NCBI GenBank assembly: GCA_002898575.1 | Contig: BEHT01000010.1 | Span: 1-64,000, forward strand | Direction of reading: 5' to 3' | Source: a bacterium HR17 | GTDB lineage: Bacteria > Armatimonadota > Fervidibacteria > Fervidibacterales > Fervidibacteraceae | DNA length: 64,000 nucleotides | Shown: positions 1-8,200 of the stretch, in pieces | Numbering within the stretch: the stretch's first letter is position 1 | Layout: every line of letters starts with the position of its first letter | The notes under the pieces: generated by a model | Database searches by the model: none | Told to the model about the DNA's origin: nothing | Seen by the model: the letters and a program-made list of their open reading frames with translations, nothing else | Translations under genes and position numbers: made by a program

Positions 1-489
1 GCTGAAAGTTTGTTCGGAGGGCGGCTCTCTGAACCGCCGCAGAAAGAGCGGCGCGTCAAGAGACGCGCCCTCCGAGGCGCTGAAAGTTTGTTCGGAGGGC
101 GGCTCTCTGAGCCGCCGCAGAAAGAGCGGCGCGCCAAAAGACGCGCCCTCCGAGGTGCTGAAAGTTTGTTCGGAGGGCGGCTCTCTGAGCCGCCGCAGAA
201 AGAGCGGCGCGCCAAAAGACGCGCCCTCCGAGGTGCTGAAAGTTTGTTCGGAGGGCGGCTCTCTGAGCCGCCGCAGAAAGAGCGGCGCGCCAAAAGACGC
301 GCCCTCCGAGGTGCTGAAAGTTTGTTCGGAGGGCGGCTCTCTGAGCCGCCGCAGAAAGAGCGGCGCGCCAAAAGACGCGCCCTCCGAGGCGCTGAAAGTT
401 TGTTCGGAGGGCGGCTCTCTGAGCCGCCGCAGAAAGAGCGGCGCGCCAAAAGACGCGCCCTCCGAGGCGCTGTCAAAAGGAAAATGCAA
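1..489. repeat. Tandem palindromic repeat array, copy 1 (6 x 78 bp)
   Basis: Six contiguous units start at 1, 79, 157, 235, 313 and 391, and the array ends at 468. No spacers separate them. Each unit holds two hairpins: stem GGCGGCTC/GAGCCGCC with loop TCT, and stem GGCGCGTC/GACGCGCC with a 4-nt loop. A third short stem TCGGAG/CTCCGA encloses both, so a unit can fold into a three-way junction. Unit 1 keeps the second stem perfect; units 2-6 share a T-to-C change in it, so they probably spread by tandem duplication of a derived unit. The edge 469-489 (CTGTCAAAAGGAAAA and neighbours) also occurs, reverse-complemented, beside the copy at 58.4 kb, so it belongs to the element. Because 78 is divisible by 3, the array is open in several frames but shows no sign of coding. 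The upstream end lies outside the window. Confidence 0.95.
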
Positions 490-496
490 CGAAACA

Positions 497-1048
497 TCAA
501 CCGCTAACGCCGACCGCGCTGCGGGCTTCAACAAGGGCGTTGATGATCTCGCGCAAAAACGCCGGCAAGTCATCGGGGACGCGGGAGGTGATGATGTTGC
601 CGTCCCGCACGACTTCGCGGTCCACCCAATGGGCGCCAGCGTTCACCATGTCAGTCCTGATGGACCAAAAACTCGTGACGGTGCGTCCCCGCACGATATC
701 GGCTTCCACCAGCATCCAACCGGCATGGCAGATGGCGGCGACGACCTTGCCCTTCTCAAAGGCGTCACGGACCAGTTTGACCATCGCCGCGTGGCGGCGC
801 ATTCGGTCGGGTCCATAGCCGCCAGGCACAATCACGGCGTCAAACTCGTCGGCATTGACCTCGTCAGCGGCACGGTCTGCTTTCGCAGGGTAGCCCTCTT
901 TGCTTCGGTAAGTTTCGCCTGCCTTCGGTCCGACGAGCACCACCTCAGCCCCTTCCTCCCGCAACCGCAGCGTGGGGTACCAAAGCTCCAAGTTTTCGTA
1001 AAGGTCCTCAACGAGCACGGCGACACGACAACCTTTCAACCGTTCCAT
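497..1048 (-). CDS. DJ-1/PfpI family protein
   Basis: A 183-residue class I glutamine-amidotransferase-fold protein of the DJ-1/PfpI family (peptidase- or deglycase-like stress proteins). The nucleophile elbow AAICHAGW carries the expected Cys-His pair, and an acidic residue near the N terminus (VEDLYE) matches the family's active-site Glu. The length is usual for PfpI. An upstream extension to 1159 is possible, but AAGGAGGT at 1057-1064 sits 8 nt before the ATG at 1048, or 5 nt before a GTG at 1051. Its stop lies about 8 nt from the edge of the palindromic repeat array. Whether it is a protease, deglycase or chaperone cannot be told from sequence. Confidence 0.88.
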   Translation of the reverse strand: MERLKGCRVAVLVEDLYENLELWYPTLRLREEGAEVVLVGPKAGETYRSKEGYPAKADRAADEVNADEFDAVIVPGGYGPDRMRRHAAMVKLVRDAFEKGKVVAAICHAGWMLVEADIVRGRTVTSFWSIRTDMVNAGAHWVDREVVRDGNIITSRVPDDLPAFLREIINALVEARSAVGVSG

Positions 1049-1079
1049 CACGGTGCACCTCCTTGAGCGCAGTGCCCTT

Positions 1080-3899
1080 TCACGACCGTAAAAGTTTCCG
1101 CAGGACATAAGGCAAGATGCCACCGTGACAGTAGTAATCCACTTCAACAGGTGTGTCAAGGCGGGCGATAACGGTGAAGGTGATTTCAGTGCCGTCGGGC
1201 TTGCGGGCGCGGACCGTCAGCGGTTTGCGAGGGTGCAACCCTTCAGCGATACCCTCAATGTCAAAGACCTCTTCGCCCGTCAAGCCCAGCGTCTCACGGT
1301 TTTCGCCCTGTTTGAACTGCAGCGGCAAAACACCCATGCCGACGAGGTTGCTGCGATGGATGCGCTCAAAAGTTTCGGCGATAACGGCTTTCACGCCTAA
1401 CAGCGCTGGTCCTTTCGCCGCCCAATCGCGTGAACTGCCGCTACCGTATTCTTTGCCTGCGATGACCAGCAGGGGCACGCCCCGCTCCTTGTAGCGCATT
1501 GCCGCCTCGTAGATCGTCATAATCGCTCGGTCTCGTGTCCCATGCCCCTCGTCTCCGAAGTAAATGGTCCATCCCCCTTCGCGGTCGGGCGTCAGCAGGT
1601 TGCGCAATCGCACATTGGCGAAAGTGCCCCGCATCATCACCTCGTGGTTGCCCCGGCGCGCGCCGTAGGTGTTGAAGTCTTTGGGGTCAACGCCCCGCTC
1701 TATCAAGTAGCGTCCTGCCGGGCTGTCCACGGGGATGCTGCCGGCAGGCGAAATGTGGTCGGTCGTGATGCTGTCGCCCAGCACCGCCAACACGCGGGCA
1801 CCTTTGATGTCCTGCAGCGGGGGCGGTTCAAGGGTGAAGTCGGCAAAGAAGGTGGGCTCTTTGATGTAAGTGGACGCCGGGTCAAAAACAAACAAGTCGC
1901 CTTGGGGCACGGGCAACTTTTGCCACCGCTCATCGCCCTCAAAGACTTTGGCGTAACGGGCGACGAACATCTCAGGTTTGAGGGCTTTGTGAATGGTCTG
2001 ACGGATTTCGTCCATGCTCGGCCAAATGTCCCGCAAGTAAACGGGCTCGCCGTTGGGCGTGAACCCGAGCGGTTCCGTCTCAAAGTCCACATCAATGCGC
2101 CCCGCTAACGCGTAGGCGACGACCAGCATCGGCGACGCCAAATAGTTGGCGCGCACAAGCGGGTGGATGCGCGCCTCAAAGTTGCGGTTGCCGCTGAGCA
2201 CCGCGACCGTGACCAACCCATGCTCTTTGATGGCGTTGGCGATCGGTTCAGGTAACGGACCGCTATTGCCGATGCAAGTCGTGCAGCCGAAGCCGACGAG
2301 GTGAAATCGGAGCGCTTCCAAGTAAGGCAGCAAACCGGCGTTTTCAAGGTAGTCCACGACGACAGCGGAACCGGGCGCCAAACTCGTCTTCACCCACGGC
2401 TTCACTTGTAGCCCTTTTTTGACGGCGTTGCGCGCCAACAATCCCGCGCCGACCATGACCGTCGGGTTGGAGGTGTTGGTGCAACTGGTGATGGCGGCGA
2501 TGACGACGCTACCGTGCTGCAGGGCAAATTGCAGGCTGTCCACACTCACCCAAACTTGGTGGCGCTCCCCTGGGAGGTGTTCAGCGAGACGCTCCGCAGT
2601 TGTGACCGTGGTGCTTTCCGTCTCTAAGCGCTGCAGCGCCGCCTGCAGGTTGGCTGGTGCCTTAGCGGCAGGCGCTGTTACGCCCTTGGGCAGCATCGTC
2701 GGCAGCGCCTCCCAAAATTGCCGCCCGACTTCTTTTAGCCGCACCATGTCGTGCGGGCGGCGCGGTCCCGCTAGCGTCGGCTCCAACTGCGCCAAGTCCA
2801 CTTCCAGCACATCGCTGTAAACCGGCTCAACCGTTTCGTCGTAGAACAAGCCCTGTTCTTTGCAGTAACGCTCCACCAATGCGATGTGGTCTGCCGAGCG
2901 CCCAGTCAGACGCAAATAGGCAAGCGTTTCGTCGTCGACCGGGAAGAAGCCGCAGGTCGCACCGTATTCGGGCGCCATGTTGGCGATGGTGGCACGGTCG
3001 GGCAAACTCAGCCGCTTTAAACTCGGTCCGAAAAACTCTACGAACTTGTCCACGACACCCTTTTTACGCAACAGGTGCGTGACCGTCAAGACCAAATCTG
3101 TCGCCGTCACACCTTCGGGGAATTCGCCGACCAACCGCACGCCGATGACCTCAGGGATGCGCATGTGGTAGGGCTGACCGAGCATGACGGCTTCCGCTTC
3201 AATGCCTCCGACGCCCCAGCCCAAGACCCCTAACCCGTTGACCATCGTCGTATGCGAATCCGTGCCGACCAATGTGTCCGGAAACGCCACGGTTGCGCCA
3301 CTTGTGTCCCGTCGCGTTTGCACGACCTTCGCCAGATACTCCAAGTTGACCTGATGGACGATGCCTGTGCCCGGCGGAACGACCCGGAAATTTTGGAAGG
3401 CTTGTTGTGCCCACCGCAGCAACGCGTAGCGTTCGGCGTTGCGCTCATACTCCTTCGCCACATTGAGTAGGAAAGCGTTTGCCGTCCCAAAATAGTCCAC
3501 TTGCACCGAGTGGTCAATGACCAAATCAACGGGCACGAGCGGGTTAATTTTTCGGGGGTCGCCGCCGAGCCGCGCGACGGCGTTGCGCATCGCCGCCAAG
3601 TCTACGACGCACGGGACACCCGTGAAGTCCTGCAACAAAACGCGGGCGGGCATGAAGGCGATTTCACGGTCAGGCGGCTGCGGTCGCCAGTTCGCCAACA
3701 CCTGAACATCGTCCTCGGTAACGAGGTAGCCGTCACAGTGGCGCAGCAAGTTTTCCAGCAAGACGCGGATAGAATAGGGCAGGCGGGCGATGTCGGCAAC
3801 GCCCAACTCCTGCAAGCGTTGCAGGCGGTAAATCGTCACCGCTGCGCCGTTCACTGTCAGCGTGCCTTTAGCCCCGAAAACATCGCAGTGCGCTGTCAT
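1080..3899 (-). CDS. acnA: Aconitate hydratase A
   Basis: A 939-residue aconitase/IRP1-type enzyme that interconverts citrate and isocitrate through cis-aconitate in the TCA cycle. The three [4Fe-4S] ligands are visible: Cys473 in SCTNTSNP, and Cys539 and Cys542 in CTTCIGNSG. The C-terminal swivelling domain has the GSGSSRDWAAKG substrate-binding motif. It is slightly longer than the usual ~890 residues, with an Ala/Pro-rich linker around 405-420. GGGAGG lies 8-9 nt before the ATG. It probably shares transcription with the DJ-1/PfpI gene 31 bp downstream. Confidence 0.97.
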   Translation of the reverse strand: MTAHCDVFGAKGTLTVNGAAVTIYRLQRLQELGVADIARLPYSIRVLLENLLRHCDGYLVTEDDVQVLANWRPQPPDREIAFMPARVLLQDFTGVPCVVDLAAMRNAVARLGGDPRKINPLVPVDLVIDHSVQVDYFGTANAFLLNVAKEYERNAERYALLRWAQQAFQNFRVVPPGTGIVHQVNLEYLAKVVQTRRDTSGATVAFPDTLVGTDSHTTMVNGLGVLGWGVGGIEAEAVMLGQPYHMRIPEVIGVRLVGEFPEGVTATDLVLTVTHLLRKKGVVDKFVEFFGPSLKRLSLPDRATIANMAPEYGATCGFFPVDDETLAYLRLTGRSADHIALVERYCKEQGLFYDETVEPVYSDVLEVDLAQLEPTLAGPRRPHDMVRLKEVGRQFWEALPTMLPKGVTAPAAKAPANLQAALQRLETESTTVTTAERLAEHLPGERHQVWVSVDSLQFALQHGSVVIAAITSCTNTSNPTVMVGAGLLARNAVKKGLQVKPWVKTSLAPGSAVVVDYLENAGLLPYLEALRFHLVGFGCTTCIGNSGPLPEPIANAIKEHGLVTVAVLSGNRNFEARIHPLVRANYLASPMLVVAYALAGRIDVDFETEPLGFTPNGEPVYLRDIWPSMDEIRQTIHKALKPEMFVARYAKVFEGDERWQKLPVPQGDLFVFDPASTYIKEPTFFADFTLEPPPLQDIKGARVLAVLGDSITTDHISPAGSIPVDSPAGRYLIERGVDPKDFNTYGARRGNHEVMMRGTFANVRLRNLLTPDREGGWTIYFGDEGHGTRDRAIMTIYEAAMRYKERGVPLLVIAGKEYGSGSSRDWAAKGPALLGVKAVIAETFERIHRSNLVGMGVLPLQFKQGENRETLGLTGEEVFDIEGIAEGLHPRKPLTVRARKPDGTEITFTVIARLDTPVEVDYYCHGGILPYVLRKLLRS

Positions 3900-4053
3900 C
3901 GTCGCTTGCCTCCCTTAGGAATCCTCCGTTTGTCCACTCCAAAATTTAGCACGATGTGGCGAATTGTTTGGACAGCAAACGTTCAGTCTTACCGGACGAG
4001 CGGACGCAGAAAGTGGCGCGCCTTTAGCGTTTCGCTCAGGCGCAACGGGGTGC

Positions 4054-4560
4054 TTACAGGTTGTCGCGCAACTTTTTGACCATACGCACCCAAATGCCCC
4101 ATCCTTTGCCGACTTCCTCAAAGCCCAAGCGGCGGTACCACTCGCGGGCTTTCGTGTTGCCCTCACCAACCCACAAACTGGCGTAATCGTCGCCTTGGGC
4201 GCGGGCATAATCCAGCGCTGCCATCATCAAGGCGCGCCCGACACCACGACTTTGCCAATCCTTGCGGACGACTAACTCATGGATTTCAGCGGTGCGTCGT
4301 TGATAGCGGCGATCCCACCAATCGCTGTGGACGCTGACGAAGCCGATCAGTTCGCCGTTCGCTTCCGCTACCCAAAAACCATTGGGGTCACCTTCATAGA
4401 GCCAATTTAAGTAGTCCCGAATGTCGTCATCGTCCGTCTCGGCGTATTCTTCCAACCCTTCGTAGCCCGACCGATAAACCTCTACCAATTGGGAGAGGTC
4501 GTCTCGGCGCCCCACGCGAATAACGAACGGCGGTTCCGTCGTTGCTGCCGCCTTGTCCAT
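4054..4560 (-). CDS. GNAT family N-acetyltransferase
   Basis: A 168-residue GCN5-related acetyltransferase. The acetyl-CoA loop is recognisable in VVRKDWQSRGVGRALM (Q/R-x-x-G-x-G/A type), followed by the usual LGFEEVGKGW segment near the C terminus. GGAGG lies 8 nt upstream of the ATG at 4560, which is preferred over the ATG nine codons further upstream. The substrate is unknown. It is monocistronic, between aconitase and lspA. Confidence 0.88.
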   Translation of the reverse strand: MDKAAATTEPPFVIRVGRRDDLSQLVEVYRSGYEGLEEYAETDDDDIRDYLNWLYEGDPNGFWVAEANGELIGFVSVHSDWWDRRYQRRTAEIHELVVRKDWQSRGVGRALMMAALDYARAQGDDYASLWVGEGNTKAREWYRRLGFEEVGKGWGIWVRMVKKLRDNL

Positions 4561-4651
4561 CGTCGGTCGCCTCCAGACTGCGCACAATCATGGCACGACT
4601 TTACGGCACTGTTGCGACCACTAAGCCAAAATGAAAGAGGAGGTGCTCTCG

Positions 4652-5176
4652 GTGAGTCAGAGGCGCTACCGGTGTTGGTTTCTCGTCACTGCAGCCCTGA
4701 CCTTAGCAGTGGACCAAGCCAGCAAGGTGTTGGTGCGTGCGGCGTTGCCTTTGGGTGCGCAAGTGCCGATCGTGCCCGGCGTGCTGTATTTGACCCACAC
4801 GGAGAACCCCGGCGCCGCGTTTGGACTGTTCCCCAACGCGACGGCGTTTTTGACGGTGACGGCGCTTCTCGCTTGTGCCATTTTTCTCTGGTTGGGCAAG
4901 CGGGGGTTTGACCACCACCGCGTTGCCGTCGCCTTTGGCATGATGTTAGGCGGGGCATTGGGTAACCTGACAGACCGATTGCGCCAGGGCGCTGTGACGG
5001 ATTTCGTTGACCTGAAAGTGTGGCCGGTGTTCAACTTTGCAGATGTCGCCTTGACCGTCGGGGCAGCGTTGGTGCTGTGGTGGAGTTGGCGGAACGACGC
5101 ACCTTCAACGGACGCCGTAACCCTCACACAAGTCGGAGGTAACGCCGATGCGCCGACTCAAGCCGATGACCGTTGA
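4652..5176 (+). CDS. lspA: Lipoprotein signal peptidase (signal peptidase II)
   Basis: An inner-membrane aspartyl protease that removes signal peptides from prolipoproteins. It shows the family boxes VDQASK, HTENPGAAFG, GGALGNLTDR and the two catalytic Asp segments (VTDFVDL and NFADVAL), with about four hydrophobic helices. I prefer the GTG at 4652, because AGAGGAGG at 4636-4643 lies 8 nt upstream. The ATG at 4631 would place that ribosome site inside the gene. The C-terminal tail (about 20 residues) is polar. It overlaps the following arsR gene by 29 bp, so the two are translated from one message. Confidence 0.96.
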   Translation: MSQRRYRCWFLVTAALTLAVDQASKVLVRAALPLGAQVPIVPGVLYLTHTENPGAAFGLFPNATAFLTVTALLACAIFLWLGKRGFDHHRVAVAFGMMLGGALGNLTDRLRQGAVTDFVDLKVWPVFNFADVALTVGAALVLWWSWRNDAPSTDAVTLTQVGGNADAPTQADDR

Positions 5177-5489
5177 CGAATGCGCTGAATTTCTGCGAGC
5201 GCTCAGCGACCGCATTCGGCTCAAAATCATTGCTCTGCTCTTTGACCGCGAATGGAGCGTCACCGAGTTGGCGCACCACTTGGGGTTAAGCCAGCCCCAC
5301 CTGTCGCATCATCTCGGTGTCTTGCGGTCCGTCGGCATCGTGGAAACGCGTCGGGAAGGCAAACGCATCTTTTATCGGCTTAGCCCGACCTTCCGTGAAC
5401 GAGCGGAGAGCGGCGAAGAAATCAACCTCGGTTGCTGTTCCCTGCGCTTCAATCTGCGTGCCCCGGCGCAATGGGTGGAACTGGATTGA
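5148..5489 (+). CDS. ArsR/SmtB family transcriptional regulator
   Basis: A 113-residue winged-helix repressor. The recognition region VTELAHHLGLSQPHLSHHLGVL and the beta-wing TRREGKRIFYRLS are typical of ArsR proteins. A C-terminal GCCSL motif could bind a metal or sense thiols, but the classical alpha3 CVC site is absent. GGAGG sits 8 nt before the ATG, inside the end of lspA. The co-regulated target is unclear; autoregulation with lspA is possible. Confidence 0.9.
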   Translation: MRRLKPMTVDECAEFLRALSDRIRLKIIALLFDREWSVTELAHHLGLSQPHLSHHLGVLRSVGIVETRREGKRIFYRLSPTFRERAESGEEINLGCCSLRFNLRAPAQWVELD

Positions 5490-5533
5490 CATTAGGGGCG
5501 CGTGGCGGTTGCGGACGCTTACCCGCGAGGGCA

Positions 5534-6142
5534 TCACGGCGCCGCTGTAGCGGCGTTGTGGGGTGTGGCAAATAGTTGATCACCTGCTTGCAAATGCCGT
5601 TCGGTGCCGTTGGGCAAGCGGACGACGACGACCCCATGCGCCACTTTCAAGCGTGTCGCACCGTCGGAACGGACATTCACTTCAAATGCCGTGCCGCGCA
5701 CCGCCGCCGTGATGGCAGGCGTTTGCAATTCCAAACGGGATTGAGCAGGTAAGCGGCGCCGCAAGCTAACAAACACCGTCCCCAAGTTGAGCCGGAAAAG
5801 GGCTTCCAGCGATTTGGTGACGCGGTCGTAGGAAGAGCGGGTGACCTTCAGTTGTGTGTTTGGACCGATGCGCACCTCCACCTCGTCCACCCAGCGCAAC
5901 CGCACTTGACCGTTTGGTCCGGTGCGGAGCACCGTTCCCGCCAGCACCAGCATGCCCGGCTTCAACGGGCGGCTCGCTGTCGTTTTACGACCGAAACGCG
6001 GCGGCAACACAGCCACCGCTTCACCTTGCACGGCAACGACTTTGGCAATGCGCGGAGCCAATCGCAAGGTTTCCAACGAGCCGACGATGAGCAGCACAAG
6101 AGCCATCAAACCCAATAGCAACGCTGCGGAGCCTAAGCGCAT
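5534..6142 (-). CDS. FecR domain protein, membrane-anchored
   Basis: About 202 residues: one N-terminal transmembrane helix (about 5-25), then a FecR-type beta domain. The pattern of GMLVLAGTVLRTGPNGQVRL, IGPNTQL, ITAAVRGTAFEV and GVVVVRLPNG is characteristic. FecR domains bind or sense periplasmic ligands and are common beside sigma factors and CHASE2 proteins. The start is ambiguous among GTG 6151, ATG 6148 and ATG 6142. AGGGGAG gives best spacing (8 nt) to 6142. It is divergent from the CHASE2 cyclase, and the ~95-bp gap must hold both promoters. Confidence 0.85.
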   Translation of the reverse strand: MRLGSAALLLGLMALVLLIVGSLETLRLAPRIAKVVAVQGEAVAVLPPRFGRKTTASRPLKPGMLVLAGTVLRTGPNGQVRLRWVDEVEVRIGPNTQLKVTRSSYDRVTKSLEALFRLNLGTVFVSLRRRLPAQSRLELQTPAITAAVRGTAFEVNVRSDGATRLKVAHGVVVVRLPNGTERHLQAGDQLFATPHNAATAAP

Positions 6143-6237
6143 GGGCATCACTCCCCTTTTACGCGCCGCTACCGTTATTATGCCAAATAGAGCCGCCGGT
6201 TATGCCATCCTTTTCGGTCGCAGGGCGGTGACAGTGT

Positions 6238-8073
6238 ATGCACTCGTGGGGCAAGCCGGTGGGGTTGTGCTTAGTAACAGCGGCGCTTTGCTGGATAGCG
6301 CTCACTTTCACGCCTGTTTATTGGCTTAGCGTGCGGGTGACGGACGGGCTCTTGCGCTGGGCGCCGGTGCGTTCCGACCCGCGCATCGTTATCGTCACCA
6401 TAGACGACAGCACCCTGCAAGCGTTGGGGCGGTTCCCGCTTGACCGCAAAGTTTACGCCGCGATGTTGGACCGGTTGCGCCGCGCCGGCGCGAAGGTGGT
6501 CGCCTTTGACATCCTTTTTGTGGAGCCGTCCCCTTCCGACGGCGTGTTAGCAGAGGCGATGCGTCGGTTTGGCAAGGTAGTTTTAGGAGTCGGGTTAACC
6601 GCCAACCGCGACGACACACAACCGTTGCCCCCCCGCTTTTTGCTCTCGGTGACACCTTTGCCTGCAGGGTTACCGATAACGCCCACTGTCGTAATGCCGC
6701 CGTTGGCGTTGGTAAACGCCTGCACCTTGCTGGGGTTCGTAACGCCCTTCCCTGACGCAGATGGCGTCTGCCGTCGTTTTCCTGCCGCCTTGCGATGGAC
6801 GGACAAGGGTCCTCGTGCGCTCCCCTCTTTGGGCGTGGCGACATGGGCGCTATGGAGCGGTAAGTCGCCTGTTCGCTTGCCTGGTGGCACCGCCGGCGGC
6901 GTTACAGTTGTCGTGCCCCGCTCAACAAAACCGGTAGCGTTTCCTGCCCTTCCCCTCATACGCGTCGTGCGAGGCGATTTTGCCCCCCACACCGTGCGGG
7001 ACAAAGTCGTTTTGGTCGGACTGACAGCCGCCGGCCTCTCTGATCGGTTGCCGACAGCCACTGATCCGTTAGCGTTCGGGGTAGAAATCCATGCCGCTGT
7101 TGTCAACACCCTCCTAAGCGGGCGCGCGCTGATCATCGCGGACGAGCCCGTGCAAGCGGTGCTGATGTTGGTCATCGGCGGCGTGTTCGGTTTAGCGGGT
7201 ATCGGTCGCCACCCGCAGCGTTGCCTTTACACCTTCGCCGGTCTCGCTGGGGGTGGGGCGCTGGTCGTCGTCTGCCTGACGCTGCTGGGCATTGTGGTGC
7301 CACCGTTACCGCTGATCGTAGCGACTTGGGGGTGCTTTACCGTCGTCATCGCCTGGCTGGTCACCGAACACTGGCGCGTTTACGAGCACCTTAGCCCTTA
7401 CCTACCCTATCCTTTCGCTGACGCCTTAGCACAAATGCCCGAACAGTTTGCGGCAGGCGAGCGGCGTGAAATTTCCGTTCTCTTTTGCGACATCCGGAAC
7501 TTCACGCGGGTATCGGCAGGGTTGACACCTTACGAAGTCGTGAACCTGCTGGACGCCTACTTCAACCGCATGACAGAGATCGTCAACCTTTACGGGGGCA
7601 TGGTAGACAAGTTTTTGGGCGACGGGATAATGGTGCTCTTTGGCGTGCGCCCTGACCAATTTGACCATGCCGAGCGGGCGGTCGTTTGCGCCTGCCACAT
7701 GTTGGAGGAACTGGACAGCCTCCAGCAGGAGTGGCAACGGGTGACGGGCGAACCCTTGCGCATTGGCATCGGCGTTCACACGGGCGTTGCCATCGTCGGC
7801 GTCATCGGTTCCACACAGCGGAAAGAGTTCACTGCGTTGGGCGCGACAGTTAACCTCGCCCAGCGTTTGGAGCAACTGACAAAGGACCTCAAAGCCGCCC
7901 TAATCGTCAGTGCCGACACTTACCAGCGGGTCGCCGATTTGGTGGACGCCGAGCCCATTTCGGGCGTGACGGTGCGGGGGTTTGAGGACACGCCGATGAT
8001 TGTGTATCGGGTCAGCGGGCTGAAGCCCGAAATGCGTCACTTGCGTGCCCAATTTTGGGTGACGGCGCCATAG
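6238..8073 (+). CDS. CHASE2-domain adenylate cyclase
   Basis: A 611-residue class III nucleotide cyclase. The order is: N-terminal membrane helix (about 7-30); extracytoplasmic CHASE2 sensor (about 35-270, with DPRIVIVTIDDSTL and AFDILFVEPS); two or three transmembrane helices (about 295-385); C-terminal cyclase domain (about 400-590). Catalytic residues appear complete: metal Asp in LFCDIRNFT and FLGDG, purine-selecting Lys in VDKFLGDG with Thr in EFTALG (class IIIb style), and transition-state Asn and Arg in VNLAQRLE. It should therefore make cAMP in response to an external signal. The divergent FecR protein may be its partner. No cAMP effector gene is nearby. Confidence 0.93.
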   Translation: MHSWGKPVGLCLVTAALCWIALTFTPVYWLSVRVTDGLLRWAPVRSDPRIVIVTIDDSTLQALGRFPLDRKVYAAMLDRLRRAGAKVVAFDILFVEPSPSDGVLAEAMRRFGKVVLGVGLTANRDDTQPLPPRFLLSVTPLPAGLPITPTVVMPPLALVNACTLLGFVTPFPDADGVCRRFPAALRWTDKGPRALPSLGVATWALWSGKSPVRLPGGTAGGVTVVVPRSTKPVAFPALPLIRVVRGDFAPHTVRDKVVLVGLTAAGLSDRLPTATDPLAFGVEIHAAVVNTLLSGRALIIADEPVQAVLMLVIGGVFGLAGIGRHPQRCLYTFAGLAGGGALVVVCLTLLGIVVPPLPLIVATWGCFTVVIAWLVTEHWRVYEHLSPYLPYPFADALAQMPEQFAAGERREISVLFCDIRNFTRVSAGLTPYEVVNLLDAYFNRMTEIVNLYGGMVDKFLGDGIMVLFGVRPDQFDHAERAVVCACHMLEELDSLQQEWQRVTGEPLRIGIGVHTGVAIVGVIGSTQRKEFTALGATVNLAQRLEQLTKDLKAALIVSADTYQRVADLVDAEPISGVTVRGFEDTPMIVYRVSGLKPEMRHLRAQFWVTAP

Positions 8074-8078
8074 CGGTG

Positions 8079-8177
8079 TTATCCCCGCCACCAGCGCCAC
8101 AGTTCCCATGCCGTGACGGCGAGCATGAGCAGCGCCCATATGACGATTTGCCACTTTGTCCATTGGTGTTCAGGCAT
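8079..8177 (-). CDS. Small hydrophobic membrane protein (32 aa), candidate
   Basis: A 32-codon frame downstream of gnd on the same strand, with a 23-bp gap. It begins MPEHQWTKWQ, has one hydrophobic stretch of about 11 residues (IVIWALLMLAV), then a Trp-rich tail. The compact single-helix layout with a charged end resembles bacterial small membrane proteins. The ribosome site is weak (GGGTGA about 8-10 nt upstream), so translation is uncertain. No function can be assigned. Confidence 0.4.
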   Translation of the reverse strand: MPEHQWTKWQIVIWALLMLAVTAWELWRWWRG

Positions 8178-8200
8178 CGCGCTGTTCACCCGCTACCAAA

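Noticed and set aside
1-489. CRISPR array
   Set aside because: Units are contiguous with no spacers, are themselves palindromic over most of their length, and no cas gene is present.
10-1066. Open frames of 165 and 303 residues through the repeat array
   Set aside because: The unit is 78 bp, a multiple of three, so frames stay open by arithmetic. The translated repeats vary only where the DNA palindromes do, and the second frame runs antisense through the DJ-1/PfpI gene.
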